Below, piece by piece: positions 36,364 to 50,200 of a DNA stretch of 64,000 bases. Every line of letters starts with the position of its first letter. The stretch's first letter is position 1. The stretch comes from Doryteuthis pealeii (Eukaryota; Mollusca; Cephalopoda; Myopsida; Loliginidae), in NCBI GenBank assembly GCA_023376005.1, contig CM042156.1, positions 47,621,092 to 47,685,091 on the forward strand, read 5' to 3'. Position numbers and translations under genes: made by a program. The notes below the pieces were generated by a model. That model did not search any database and had not been told where the DNA came from. It saw only the letters and a list, made by a program, of their open reading frames with translations.

Positions 36364-39300
36364 ATTATATATTATTATATATATTAATAATGGGATAAAA
36401 CTATTATATATTAAAATTGATTCTTCTCTAATGAGATTTTAATCTGATGAAACTATTTTATTTTTGATGTAGATTAATTGTGGGTTCACTTTAATCATAC
36501 TAGGGAGGGGGGGGTCAGAAGTTTTTCAATATACATGATTTTTAAACACATCTATTTAACTCCTAGATGGACCTTAACAAGTACAAACTACTTCGGGTGG
36601 TCAGAGTTGACCTGAGAGTAATGACAATGAAGGGTTGCTCGCACTGCCTTAAAGTTCCAGAACCGGAACCTCACCACCAGATACACTTTAATGTCATACC
36701 CAGGACTCTTTTCCTACAAAAGTAATTTAGTTATTTTAAGTATTCCTATCTAACACCAATAATTTGCAAGCAAATACAGTTTAGTGCCATACCCAGGCTC
36801 CCTCTTTATGAGGTGGGGAGGGGTTTTAACCCTTCTACAGGGATACACTTGCTATATTCTAAGCCCCCCATCAAAGTAGCACATTATCAAAATATTACAA
36901 AACTTTTGACTCACCCTCATAGTACAATTTTTATTCTTTGTGTGTAATTTGTTATTTTTAATGTTTCTTCTATTAAAATTGGCTTCATCAATTTTGTCAT
37001 CAATTCCTGATTTTGCTTAAAGAGAAAAAAAACGGTATTTGTCATTCCACAAGGAATTAATATGGTAAAGCTTTGCTTTTGGTTATTTTTTACCAACTGT
37101 TTGTCCGTCCTTTGAGGCTAAAACACAAAATGCTGTCCAATAATTGAAACATACTAAATAACTATTTCTCTCTTTTTTTTTTTTTCTTTTTTGGTGAATT
37201 TCTTTCTTATTTTTCTTTATGATATTCACTTGTATCAAGTGATTCTATGGTTTATTATTACGTCTAAAATGACTGGGGTTCTTCTCACTAAAATACTTAT
37301 TTGTATATTACACATATAAAAGATTAAAAAAACAGTTGGCTGCTACACAATGTTTAGTGACATGTGAAGTCAGCGCCTTATAAATAGAGGGGTCACTTTT
37401 GGGCTTATATCTTTGCGACTTGAATATTCTGGGTACTTTAAACCATACATAAGATTTCCACCAGTCTTTTTTTTCCTTCTGCTTTTTGTGATAATATACA
37501 CAATGTACATATTTTGTTCAACATACAAAGAAAATTTTAATGACTAACCCTAATGGTATATTTGGTTTAAATTTCAATCTTATGTATTTGTACAATTCTT
37601 TCATTTTTTGTTTTCTTGTTACCATTGTCCTTCATGTTAATTCTGGCCAATCTGGCAGATCCTCCCAACGCAATGTGTGTATACATGTGTGTGTGTAAGT
37701 GTATATAAAGTTTAATAATAAAATGTTTTGAAGAGAGGATAGAAGAAGATGAGGGGATTCTCTTCTATGAATAAATTGTATCATATGTAAATTTAATGAA
37801 AAAAAATCCTTTGATTGATCCCATTGTATTTGTTTATTCTTTATTGAATTCTTTTTTTTTTGTGGTTGGGAATTTAAGGAATTTAAATGTACATTATGAA
37901 GAAGGGAAATTTCAAGTCCAAAGTTGAATAAATATTTTTGAAATGGAACTGAAATTTTATTCTTTTTTCTTTCTTTGTATAAAAACAAATTCTTGTTATT
38001 CAAATTGCTGTTTACATTATTTTGGGTTCGTGCAGATTTATTGCAGATTTTTTTTTTCAACAAATTTTATGAATCTGTAAAAATTTAGACATATTTGGCT
38101 TTGTTGTTATCGGAGATTTCATGGAGGGACCCACCCAACTAATTTCCATACTTTTCCTAGCTTTTTGAGATTACAAATGATGGTCAAATGAACCACATTG
38201 AAGTCTTTGGAGAACATTCTTGTTGTCAAGCTTTTATCCTTTTCCACAGCTGCCAAAAGTGCCTGGTTATTGAAATCTGATGGTCGACCTCTTCCTTCTT
38301 CATCTGCGTTGTTTGTATCGCACAATTTGAACTTCCTTTCAACTATCTTTCAACTTGGCTTTTGCTGATTGTTCCTTCACCAAAAAGTTCATTGAGATCA
38401 CGAAATGACTGTGCTGCATTCCAACTTTTCTTGAAATGGTAGAGCATAATATGACAAATGTGGATATGATTTTTGATACGCATTCTGAAAAGAGAGGATT
38501 ATTTTTTTATGAGACAAATTAAACCAACCGCCAATTGTTATTGTTTTGTTGAATAAAATTTGTTGAAAAAAAGCCCCAATAATTATGCACCAACCCAATA
38601 TATCATCATAATCATCATCACCAAGGTATGCCAACAACACGGATTCTTTTGACACTCTCTTGTCACCCATCCCTATCAGCCATCACACTTTGTAAGTCCT
38701 CTAAACGGCATCCAGCGTCTGCACAGAGCATATTAAAGTAAGTATTTCCTGGTTGGCCAACACTGGTGTGTCCATGTATATGTAGGAGTCAATAGGAGAA
38801 CATCTCTTAGTGTTTCCTTACTTCTTATTCAACTTCCTTGGATAGTTTGGGAGATGGGAGGCAAGTGGTCATACAGTTGCTGTTTAGTAAGTTGCTGCTT
38901 TCAGGATTTGTTCAAAACAGCATGCAGTTACCTTATGTAGTTTCTCTCTAGCTTTTTCTCCAGACGTTTCTCCAAATGGTGCAGTCATACAGTAGTATTT
39001 ACATGGTTACAGTTTGGAAGAATTCCTGTGAATCGGTTTTCTAATTTCAAAGGCTTGAATCTATATCTTCCATTGGGACAGGGATTAACTCCCTTTTGCT
39101 TTGTATCATGTCAAAAATCTTAAAGTTTACTCAAATCTTTATAACTTATGCAATCAGTCCACTCTAATACTAAGTTGTTTACAAACTTTAGAAAAATCAC
39201 AAATGAGTTCCATATGTTTACTTAAGAGCTATTGCAGAATACTTCAATATGTAAAATTATCTTGATAATATAGTTAAGCTTAGCTTAGATGTGGCACAAG

Positions 39301-41218
39301 GCCAAATTATGGGCGCCCAGTGAGAATCAAAGTCACTAACAATGGTTTGTGAATTTAGCTGGGTAACCATTGCACCATGTAAGGTGCCCTTATTTTGGTA
39401 ATATAAGGTGTGTTGAAGTCCACCACTTAAACTTATAGACTCTGCCTGGGTGCATAGATTAGAGCCACCAATCAACACCCTCGAATACATGGTTAGTTAA
39501 CTATTTAATCGCCGATCTTGAAAGCCATTCATTTGCAAGTATTCGACACGGACGAACGGATCAGCAACCAAGGAACAACCAAAGGATTCTACCTAACACT
39601 AAGGAACACTGAGGAACAACCAAAGGATTCTACCTAACACTAAGGAACACTGAGGAACAACCAAAGGATTCTACCTAACACTAAGGAACACTGAGGAACA
39701 ACCAAAGGATTCTACCTAACACTAAGGAACACTGAGAAACAACCAAGGATTCTGCCTAACACTAAGGAACAACTAAGGATTCTTCACTAAGGAGCACAAG
39801 GGATCTCCACTGTAAAGTGCTCTCACCTGCCGCCTAAAAATGGCAACAAAAATCGTAACAATATGAAATTAAATCTAAACCCTTTTTTTTATTGGAAAGC
39901 TTGACATTTAATAAGATGGTGCCATCTTGATTAAAACAGATAAACTCTGGTTTATCTGAGTTCATGTAGAGACCAATGCCTCTTGCTGCCAGCTCCAGGA
40001 TATACAGCCAAGATTCAGCTTGAACTGGTGCATTTGCAAGAGGGAGGCAAATTCCTAACCCTTTTAAAAAGAAAATAATCGAATAGAACCAGAGTGGTTG
40101 TACCGGCTAGGGTCCCAACTATGTTGGGTTATTTTATGCCAAAGACATTTTGTTTTATATATTTTTGCTGGGTATTCAATCATTTTAAAACAATCTTTTA
40201 AACACATTTTTTTAATATTTAAACCATAGATGGGACTAACAGGTACTATCACTCTGGTTCAGAGTCAACCTTGAAGTAATGGTGGTACTCCATATTCTTC
40301 AGAGCTTCAAAATTGGAACTTCACAATCAGATAGAGTTTAACGTCTTATTCAGGACACTAAGACACTCAACCACCGCCTTCTAGCATATATTTAATCAAA
40401 AAGCTTGGGACTTGCCATAAGGATAATAAGCTTGGGACAATCTTGGTACTAGGGCTTGACGTGACCAGCCGATTGATCGGAGGGGGCCTCTCCGCCCGCC
40501 CGTCTAGCCTAAGGGCCAAAGTGGAGTGTTGCATGTCATGGAATGCTCAGCCACCAGGGTTCCATTGTTAAACATCACGGATCGCCACAAAATGCCAACT
40601 GGTGGCCTCTTTGAATGGGGGTTCTTACTCCTCTGCAGAGGTGCAGTCGGTGCATTCTTCTGTCCTAGCCGACAGGGCTGCCCATAACCGTTATGCTAAA
40701 TGCACCTCTTGGGTCACTATAATTTTTATTGGCGTCTACTAATGAAAATAAAAAAAAATGGTTGTTAAGGTTTGGAAGAGTGTGTTACTCAGATGTTTGT
40801 TTCTTGTATTTAATGACAGCTAACTTGATCCATGGGTCATCTGCGAAATTCGTTTGAGCTTGGAAAATAAGCAGAGATAAACTTTGACCTCGCCGATAAG
40901 TGAAATTGTCCAGATATCAGAATAGTAAAAATCAATTTTTGTCTATCGACAAATCAGGAAGAAGAGAAAAATCAAACAAACATTTGTGGTTGGAGTATAT
41001 TTTGGGCAACTTCCAATTGACTTTATGGAGGGGACCACCCAGGTGGTTGGCAAGTGAAAGAGTCTGACTAATGGGAACGGGGGGAAACCAGGTAGGAACC
41101 AAACAGAAAAGTTCTGACTAATTGGAAAAGTTGTGAGAATACGCCTTTAAGTGGTAGTGGGAGGAATCTGACCAATGGGAATTGAAAGACATTAGACATG
41201 AGATAATAAGGGTAAGTC

Positions 41219-41260
<42 letters not shown>

Positions 41261-44200
41261 AAATTGTATTTAAAAAGGAGACACAGTGCAGATAAAAGAG
41301 CAGATTGAGTGGAATTGGGAGACAATTGGAACCATTATTGAAACTGAAACTAGTGACCTTGTGCCCAACCCACTTTTGATGGAGAAGACTTAGGGAAAAT
41401 AACGTAATTTGAAGCCCAGAACTCAGGAGTTTGTAGATCAAATCAAACTGGACCCCAAAATTAAATAAGTACCAATTATTATTACCAGGAAACTCCCACT
41501 TTATTGAACTTAGAAATTTAACAAACAGTAAAATAAAATCATAAATATATAAGTGAGAGGAATCTGATCAATGGGAACGCAAAGGCGTCTGGCAAGAGAT
41601 TATGGTGAAGTTTTACAGGAGATAAAATAAACTCCATAAAAATAGAGACTGAATGTCGCTCAAATGGGGTAAAGTTCCAGATCAAAGTTAAAAATGAGAC
41701 TGTCCAAATCGTCCAACATGAAATGCAAAAATGTAAATCTTGATTATCTGGTGTTGCATATCCACCGAATACTTATTCCTTATGAGTGTCGTCCCCTCCG
41801 CTAAATAATGGGCCATTCCGTTTTTATTATAAAGGAAAAAAAGAGAAGAAAAAGGACATGTTACACAGAAAAATATAATACAAAAGAAAGAGAGTAGGGA
41901 AAAGATAGAGAGGGGTGAGAATGTGGAAGCGATAACGCTAATCTCTTTCAAGCAAACATGATGAAAAGAAGAAAAGAAAGAAAAAAGTGTGAGGGTGAGT
42001 TAGGGTGAGTTATACTTTTTACATATTGAAGTATTTTTCATAGGCTCTTAAGTAAACATATCAAACGTTATAATAATTGAATTTTCATACTGTGATATAT
42101 CCACAGGTCCTGATAGTTATAAATAATTATGTCACCTATGTAGTGGGATGAGTTTCAGTCATAAATGCATGACGTTTACCGCTCCATGATGATAACGGAA
42201 ATGGTGTGGCTGTTGTTGTTTAAGGACATAGCACTTCCCATTGAATACTACGGGAGATACCCCTCCATATATATATATTGTGACACCTTATCGGTACGTG
42301 CACTAGTGCGCATATCGGTAAAACCGACGAACGGTTCAATTTAAAGGATAAATTTGTAAATGGGTGGGCGAGCAGTTTTCAAAATTTGACTTAACCCTTG
42401 TGTGTTCACATTCCTTAATCCCACCCTGCACGATCGTTGAGAAGGTTACCCCTACCCCTCCTCCGAGGTGAACTTGTTGCTATGACTAACAGAGTCCTGA
42501 CCTCACCGCGACCCCAGAAGTTCACTGTGATTTTGGCGCCAAGAGATCGGTTCCAGGAAAGGGACACAGTTTTGAAATACAGGCTACGAAACAGGACGTG
42601 GTTTTTGACAGGCGCTAACGGCAGATTGTAAAACCAGTGGATTTCATTTTTTGGATATAAGGATTCCACCGATGAGAAAAAAAAGATTTTGAATAATCGT
42701 TTATTGAAGGAACTTTGACAGACTCTAACGGCAGTGTGATTGTCGTCTCTTCCTTTTTTTAAGAGAACTTTTTCTGCGGAATTCCAAGGGTACCGTGAGT
42801 CGAAAAAAAAAACAAAAAAAAAACAAAACATATTTTTTTCATTGTATTTTTGATTGTTTATTGTGTATCCATGTGTTGGTAATATATTCAGAGATCTGTA
42901 TTTTTGTTGGTTGCTCGCCTGTTCTTTGATAATTATCTGTTAATATTGTTCTCCGTCTCCACATAGATTTATATACTTTATTTTCTTGTATGTGATGTGT
43001 AAAATAAATTCTTTGTTTGTTTATAAAAAGTGTCACGCGTCTTCTCTCCATTCAGCATTGTCGCCTTCTATCGGTTTTCTCCTCCCTCCCACTTTCACAG
43101 GAGTACAGAGCAGTGTCTGAATTTTCCCAATCCCTTTGTATTATATTTTTTTTTTATCTTTACACTGGGACCATCATCGTACTTTTTTTTATTTCTTGTT
43201 ACGTGCACGCGCTGGTCGACCCTAACGAGTGCGGGTTCGTAACAGAATTGGGGCTCGTGCCAGGATAACTATTATTTTCATTCACTGATATTCTCTATAA
43301 CGCTTCATAGAGAGACCGAAGGCACAACCACTGAATTGGCGAGAAGTACGTAATCAGAATGTCGGTAGTTGACACATTTTTAGAATCTCCCACGTATGAA
43401 GGGCTTGTTAAACTGAAGAAATAGCATTTTAGAGATCGGCTTGAAGTTGGAATTAGAAGTTAAGAAAGCGATGAGGAAAGCACAGTTGGTCAGAATAATA
43501 TCGGAGCACATGGTGGACAATGATGTCTTTGAAGAGCGCATTTAGATGACTTAGGGACGGATTCACCTAGCCTATCTCACGCGCAGGTCGAGTTGGAGAA
43601 AGCCAAAATGGAAATGGAAAAAGTCAGAATCGAGGCTGAAAAGGAGATAGAATTAGAAAAGCTTAGACTATCCAGGGAGACACGGTCAAGGGAAAGCGAA
43701 ATTAGACGGACTATAAGAGAAGAAAGGCGAGACGAGTTCGATCTCGTTCAACAGGTTAGACTCGTACCAGCGTTTAACGAGACGGACGTCGAAAAATATT
43801 TCCAACACTTCGAGAAAATCGCGTCCAACCTAAAGTGGCCGCCAGAAAGCTGGACTACGCTGATACAAACAGCGCTCAGAGGGAAAGCACAAGAGGTATA
43901 TGCTTCATTATCGATTGAAGATTGCGCCGACTACGACGTCGTGAAAGCAAGTATATTACAAAGTTACGAAATGGTGCCCGAAGCTTATAGGCAAAGATTT
44001 CGGAGTTGCAGGAAAGATGAGAGACAGACGTATGTGGAATTCTTCAGGCAGATGGAGACGTGTTTTGATAGATGGAACATGGCTAAGGGAGTCGGCTCTG
44101 ACTACGGAAAGCTTAGACAGTTGATATTAATGGAGAACTTTAAAGAACGTGTTCACGATGACCTCAAGACGTTCTTTAACGAACGACATATCGAGACGGC

Positions 44201-47200
44201 TTATTCTATGGCGATGGCTGCAGACGAGTATGCCTTAACCCATAAGCGGGACCGAACAAAAAATAACGGCCTATTTGAAGACGGTAATATGAGACCGCGA
44301 GTGACAGCTAATGCCGAATGAGTGCGAAACCAGGTCCGATGAACATGACACAATTGCCCAACCGGAGTGGCCAGCACTATAACCCCACCCCAACGCCCTG
44401 CATATCGACCGATGGAAAGGAGAAATAACGTTTGCCATTACTGTGGTAAGACAGGTCACCTTATAGCCCACTGTATGCTAAAAGAGACGCCGAGTCCAAA
44501 CATACGTTCCCAAATAAACCACAGGGATTGGTTTCCTTGTGCGGGAACACCGAAGGGGAAAACGGATGTATTGTTAGAAGGGAATATAGACCATTCGTGT
44601 CAGCCGGGTGTGTTTATTCTGTAGATGACCCTACGAGGAAGAATCGAATAACAATCCTGAGAGACACCGGTGCCACACAATCCATAATTTTAGAGGACTG
44701 TTTACCGCCTAAATCGGACACAGCCACGGGCAAACTTGTGATAATTCGAGGGGTCGGAAACGGTTTTCTTAGCATCCCACTTCACAGAATCTTCCTTGAG
44801 TCCAGCATGATGAGAGGACCTGTAGAAGTTGGAGTGGTCAGCAAATTACCCATGGAAGGCATATCCATGTTGCTAGGGAATGACTTGGCTGGAGAGAGAG
44901 TCATACCCGCCCCAGAATGACGGTAAAACCTTGCTTGTCGGATCAAACTGAGGCGTTGGAGAAGGAATACCCTGGAATATTCCCGTCGTGTGCAGTGACT
45001 AGATCAGAGACCCGTAGGAGGACCGGAGATAAAAGAGTGTCCGAAATTACCCACTCATATTTAGACCACGAGGTGGAGTTGGACTTAACATCCCCCGAAC
45101 CGTTAGTGCCGAGTTTGAAGGACATCGAGGAGTTAAGAAGAATAGTTCTGACGCGAGAAGATCGATAGAGAACGAACAGGAGGAGGATGTCGAGATCGCG
45201 CCTCTTTTTAAGGACGCATTACCCGAAGAGGAGCTAGCCAAGGTATCGACCGGCTACTTTATCAGAAATGGAATCTTGATGAGAAAATGGCGACCTATAC
45301 ACACCCCCGCCTCCGAGGACTGGTCGGTGGTTCACCAACTAGTGTTACCAAGGAACGAAGGAACGAAGTGTTGAAGACAGCACATGAGGCCCCCATGGAG
45401 GACATTTAGGCGTACGCAAAACCTTTGAGCGTATAGCGAGACAATTTTACTGGCCGGGGATCCGTAAGGATGTGGCTGAGTATTGCCGGACCTGCCACGC
45501 ATGCCAGATGGTCGGAAAGCCGAATCAGAACATCCCCGTCGCCCCTCTACACCCAATCCCTGCCTTCGAGGAACCTTTCTTCCGCATCCTCGTGGATTGC
45601 GTTGGACCGCTCCCCAAGACCAAGCGTGGAAACCAATACCTATTGACTATAATGTGCGCTTCGACACGGTTTCCTGAAGCGATCCCCCTCAGGAGGATAT
45701 CAGCCGGGAAGATCACAGCGGCCCTCCTTAATTTCTTTTCCATGGTCGGATTGCCGAGAACTGTGCAAACGGACCAGGGATCTAATTTTATGTCCCGAGT
45801 GTTCCAGCAGTCTTTAAATCTCTAGGTATCGAGACAGTGAAATCGAGCGCATACCACCCCCAATCCCAGGGAGCCTTGGAACGATTTCATTCGACCCTCA
45901 AAACCATGTCCGGACCTACTGCCTCGACCACCAGAAAGACTGGGACGAAGGCATTCCTTTCCTGATTTTTGCAGCCCGAGATGCCCCACAAGAATCTTTA
46001 GGATTCAGTCCTTTTGAAATGATTTTCGGACATTCTGTAAGAGGACCTTTATCTATGTTGCGAGAGAAATGGATGCAGGACAGTCCAACGAAAGAATCCC
46101 TGCCGAGTACATGACTCGATTTAGAAAACGTCTATGTGAAACGAGCAAAGTGGCGAGAGAAAATCTCCGAGTAAGCCAGGACCGGATGAAAAACCGCTAT
46201 GATCGAAATGCAGTCCATAGAAGTTTTGAAATAGGAGACCAAGTGCTTGTATTATTACCCTTATGCGGTCACCCTCTCAAGGCCAAATTCCACGGCCCAT
46301 ACAAGGTTCTCCGAAAGGTCAGCGACCTCGACTACATAGTTAGCACTCCTGACCGCAGAAAGGCGACACAATTGTGTCATATCAATATGATTAAACCCTA
46401 TCACGAGAGAGGGAAGGAAAACCCCGTTTTGGTCGTCACTGGGCCCACATCTTCGAGTACCCACAGGGAATGTGCCAGTGAAGCCGCGGAAGACAAGAGC
46501 AACCACCCCCAGAAGTTACAGAATTCGGAAATTCTAGCCAACCTCACACCCAAGATTGAACATCTGAGCTCCAAGGAAAAGGACGATATAACCCGTCTCA
46601 TAAATAACTTTCAGAGCTTATTCCCAGATGTCCCCAGGCAAACGGACATCGTCCAGCACGACGTAGAAGTCGATAACGTCATTCCAGTTAAACAACACCC
46701 GTATCGCGTCAACCCCCAAAACCGAAATAATGCGTAAGGAGATACAGTACATGCTTGAACACGGTTTCATTGAACCCAGCCGAAGCAGTTGGTCGTCGCC
46801 GTGCGTACTAGTGGACAAAGCAGACGGAACAGTCCGTTTCTGTACGGACTACCGTAAGGTCAACGCAGTCACTAAAACCGATTCACACCCCATCCCTAGA
46901 GTGGATGATTGTATTGACAGTATTGGGAGAGCCAAATACATCACTAAGTTGGACCTATTGAAAGGATACTGGTGTGTACCCCTGACGGAAAGAGCGAAGG
47001 AAATATCGGCCTTCGTTACCCCACACGGCCTGTATCAATACAGAGTCATGCCCTTTGGTATGAAAAATTCCCAAGCGACCTTTCAACGAATGATGAATTA
47101 TTGCTTGAACGGACTACCTCACGTCACCGCTTATGTAGACGATATAGTTATCTACAATAACAGTTGGACGGAGCACATGAAATCTCTGAGCGATACATTT

Positions 47201-50200
47201 GGTAGACTCGAGCAGGCAAATCTCACTGTCCACATGGATAAGAGCGAATTTGGGAAGGCAGAGATTAAATACCTGGGACACAGGATCGGATATGGAAGTG
47301 TATCTCCTGACGAGGCTAAGATCCAAGGGATCCTACATGTCCCCGTGCCAACTAACACTAAAGGCTTACGGCGATTTTTGGGTATGGCCGGGTATTACAG
47401 AAAGTTCTGCCGCAATTTTTCAGACATAGCCGCCCCCCTCACTCAATTGTTAGCTAAGAAATCTAGCTTTGTATGGAATCCTTCCTGCCAGGAAGCTTTT
47501 GGAAAGATCAAGGCCATGTTGTGCAGTAACCCTGTCTTGAAAGCCCCCGTGTTCACCCGACCATTCCGTTTAGCTATTGATGCTAGCGATCATGGAATTG
47601 GCGCGGTGTTACTCCAAACAAGCGACGACGGGATTGAACACCCCGTGAGCTATTTCTCACGGAAATTCAACACCCACCAGAAGAATTATTCAACAGTCGA
47701 AAAGGAGACACTAGCCTTAGTGTTGAGTTTACAACATTTCGACGTGTACGTGTCATCCTCACATCAACCCACTTTGGTATACACCGATCATAACCCCCTC
47801 ACCTTCTTACACCGGATGAAGGATAAGAATAGGCGACTACTTAACTGGAGTTTGGTTTTACAAGAGTATAACTTGGACATACGACACATCCGAGGCGTGG
47901 ATAATGTCTGCGCCGATGCCTTGTCTCGCACATAGTAACGCAACGTCGAGTTGCACCCGTACGATAGAAGGAAGGAGAAACTCAGACCTCACCCCCTTGC
48001 TATAATGAAAAAGAATCTGAACAACCCTTTTTCATTATTTTTTTGGTAGGGAGATGTGACACCTTATCGGTACGTGCACTAGTGCGCATATCGGTAAAAC
48101 CGACGAACGGTTCAATTTAAAGGATAAATTTGTAAATGGGTGGGCGAGCAGTTTTCAAAATTTGACTTAACCCTTGTGTGTTCACATTCCTTAATCCCAC
48201 CCTGCACGATCGTTGAGAAGGTTACCCCTACCCCTCCTCCGAGGTGAACTTGTTGCTATGACTAACAGAGTCCTGACCTCACCGCGACCCCAGAAGTTCA
48301 CTGTGATTTTGGCGCCAAGAGATCGGTTCCAGGAAAGGGACACAGTTTTGAAATACAGCCTACGAAACAAGACGTGGTTTTTGACAGGCGCTAACGGCAG
48401 ATTGTAAAACCAGTGGATTTCATTTTTGGATATAAGGATTCCACCGATGAGAAAAAAAAGATTTTGAATAATCGTTTTATTGAAGGAACTTGGACAGACT
48501 CTAACGGCAGTGTGATTGTCGTCTCTTCCTTTTTTTAAGAGAACTTTTTCTGCGGAATTTCCAAGGGTACCGTGAGTCGAAAAAAAACAAAAAACAAAAC
48601 ATATTTTTTTCATTGTATTTTTGATTGTTTATTGTGTATCCATGTGTTGTTAATATATTCAGAGATCTGTATTTTTGTTGGTTGCTCGCCTGTTCTTTGA
48701 TAATTATCTGTTAATATTGTTCTCCGTCTCCACATAGATTTATATACTTTATTTTCTTGTATGTGATGTATAAAATAAATTCTTTGTTTGTTTATAAAAA
48801 GTGTCACGCGTCTTCTCTCCATTCAGCATTGTCGCCTTCTATCGGTTTTCTCCTCCCTCCCACTTTCACAGGAGTACAGAGCAGTGTCTGAATTTTCCCA
48901 ATCCCTTTGTATTATATTTTTTTTATCTTTACACTGGGACCATCATCGTACTTTTTTTTTATTTCTTGTTACGTGCACGCGCTGGTCGACCCTAACGAGT
49001 GCGGGTTCGTAACAGAAGATATTAATCTATATGCAAGATTTCAAATCTGAGTGATTTCTCTGTTCTTTGTTATAGATCGACACGTACATACCAAAAACTT
49101 ACTCTTATATATTTAGATATATATTCACCAACCCCATCACATGAGTAGGATACGACACAAGGTCGATTTCTTATTTAGGGTTTAACTGGGTTGAATTCAG
49201 CGTTTTCCTTCTCCGAGACAGGTTACCTAAGCAAGGTTCAAAAGCCCAGTCCACACTATCATTTACCAATAGCTAGAGGTAGAATAGTAGGATTCATATC
49301 TTTCCTAATGTATGTGAAATGCAAATAGCCTTGTCCATGATTTGAACTCATCTTGCCGTGTCCATCCTAGTAGCAAATACCTCCTAGTAGCAAGTACCTC
49401 AGCTACTAAGTAGAACCTTGATATGTAGTAAGCTTAGCTTAATCGGAATTAGAGGGTCACTAAGATTTTCAATGTCATATTTTGATTTATTGTTGTTGTT
49501 GTTGTTTTGTTTTTTTGTTTTTTTTGGGGTTTTTTTTGGGGGGTTGTGTGTGTGTGTGTGTGTGTGGTGTGTGTGTGTGTCAAAATACACCGTGCTTATT
49601 TGCCACTGGAATTCTCCTTGACCCAAAGATATCTGAAATAATCAAATATGAGCGTGTTTTATATAAAAAGTTCAACCTCTACAGCCATACCACTAACAGC
49701 CACCTTTAATGTTATAGAATATAATAGAATAGGAATTATTCCTTTCTGAGCAACCCCCTTATGACCTCTTTTTTTACACCCCCGGAAGATCGTTATGACG
49801 GGTTATATTTGAACTTAATCCCTTTGATCATTTTCTCCAAGGGTTGCTGGGTTTATCTAAATAAACAATAAAATTATTTCCATTTTTATCATTTAAAATG
49901 TATGCTTCACTTATCTTAAAGATGTTTTTTTTTTTTTTTTGTATTCATTGATAGAATTTGATTATGTAAAACTTTTCTTAAATCTTTACGGAATTGTGTG
50001 ATTTTTTTTTGGGTTTATCTAAATAAACAATAAAATTATTTCCATTTTTATCATTTAAAATGTATGCTTCACTTATCTTAAAGATGTTTTTTTTTTTTTT
50101 TATTCATTGATAGAATTTGATTATGTAAAACTTTCTTAAATCTTTTACGGAATTTGTGTGATTTTTTTTTTTTTTTTTTGCTGGGTTTATCTAAATAAAC

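Larger units (their letters stand above)
42279..49014 (+). mobile_element. Gmr1-like Ty3/Gypsy LTR retrotransposon (6.7 kb)
   Basis: Two LTRs of about 960 bases flank gag, protease, integrase, then reverse transcriptase and RNase H. Integrase before reverse transcriptase is the hallmark of the Gmr1-like group of Ty3/Gypsy elements, unlike the usual order. A primer-binding site follows the 5' LTR and a polypurine tract precedes the 3' LTR. No clear target duplication is seen; the 5' flank is an AT microsatellite and the 3' flank is a dispersed repeat related to 22570-22655. The element lies in the last DXO intron in the same orientation as the gene. Several frame breaks make it non-autonomous as sequenced. 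Confidence 0.92.

Noticed and set aside
39570..39790. CRISPR-like regular repeats
   Set aside because: The 41-bp units are directly contiguous with no unique spacers, and the DNA is from an animal.
42415..43268. Open frames on both strands in the 5' LTR
   Set aside because: They recur identically in the 3' LTR (48191-49012) and contain no domain.
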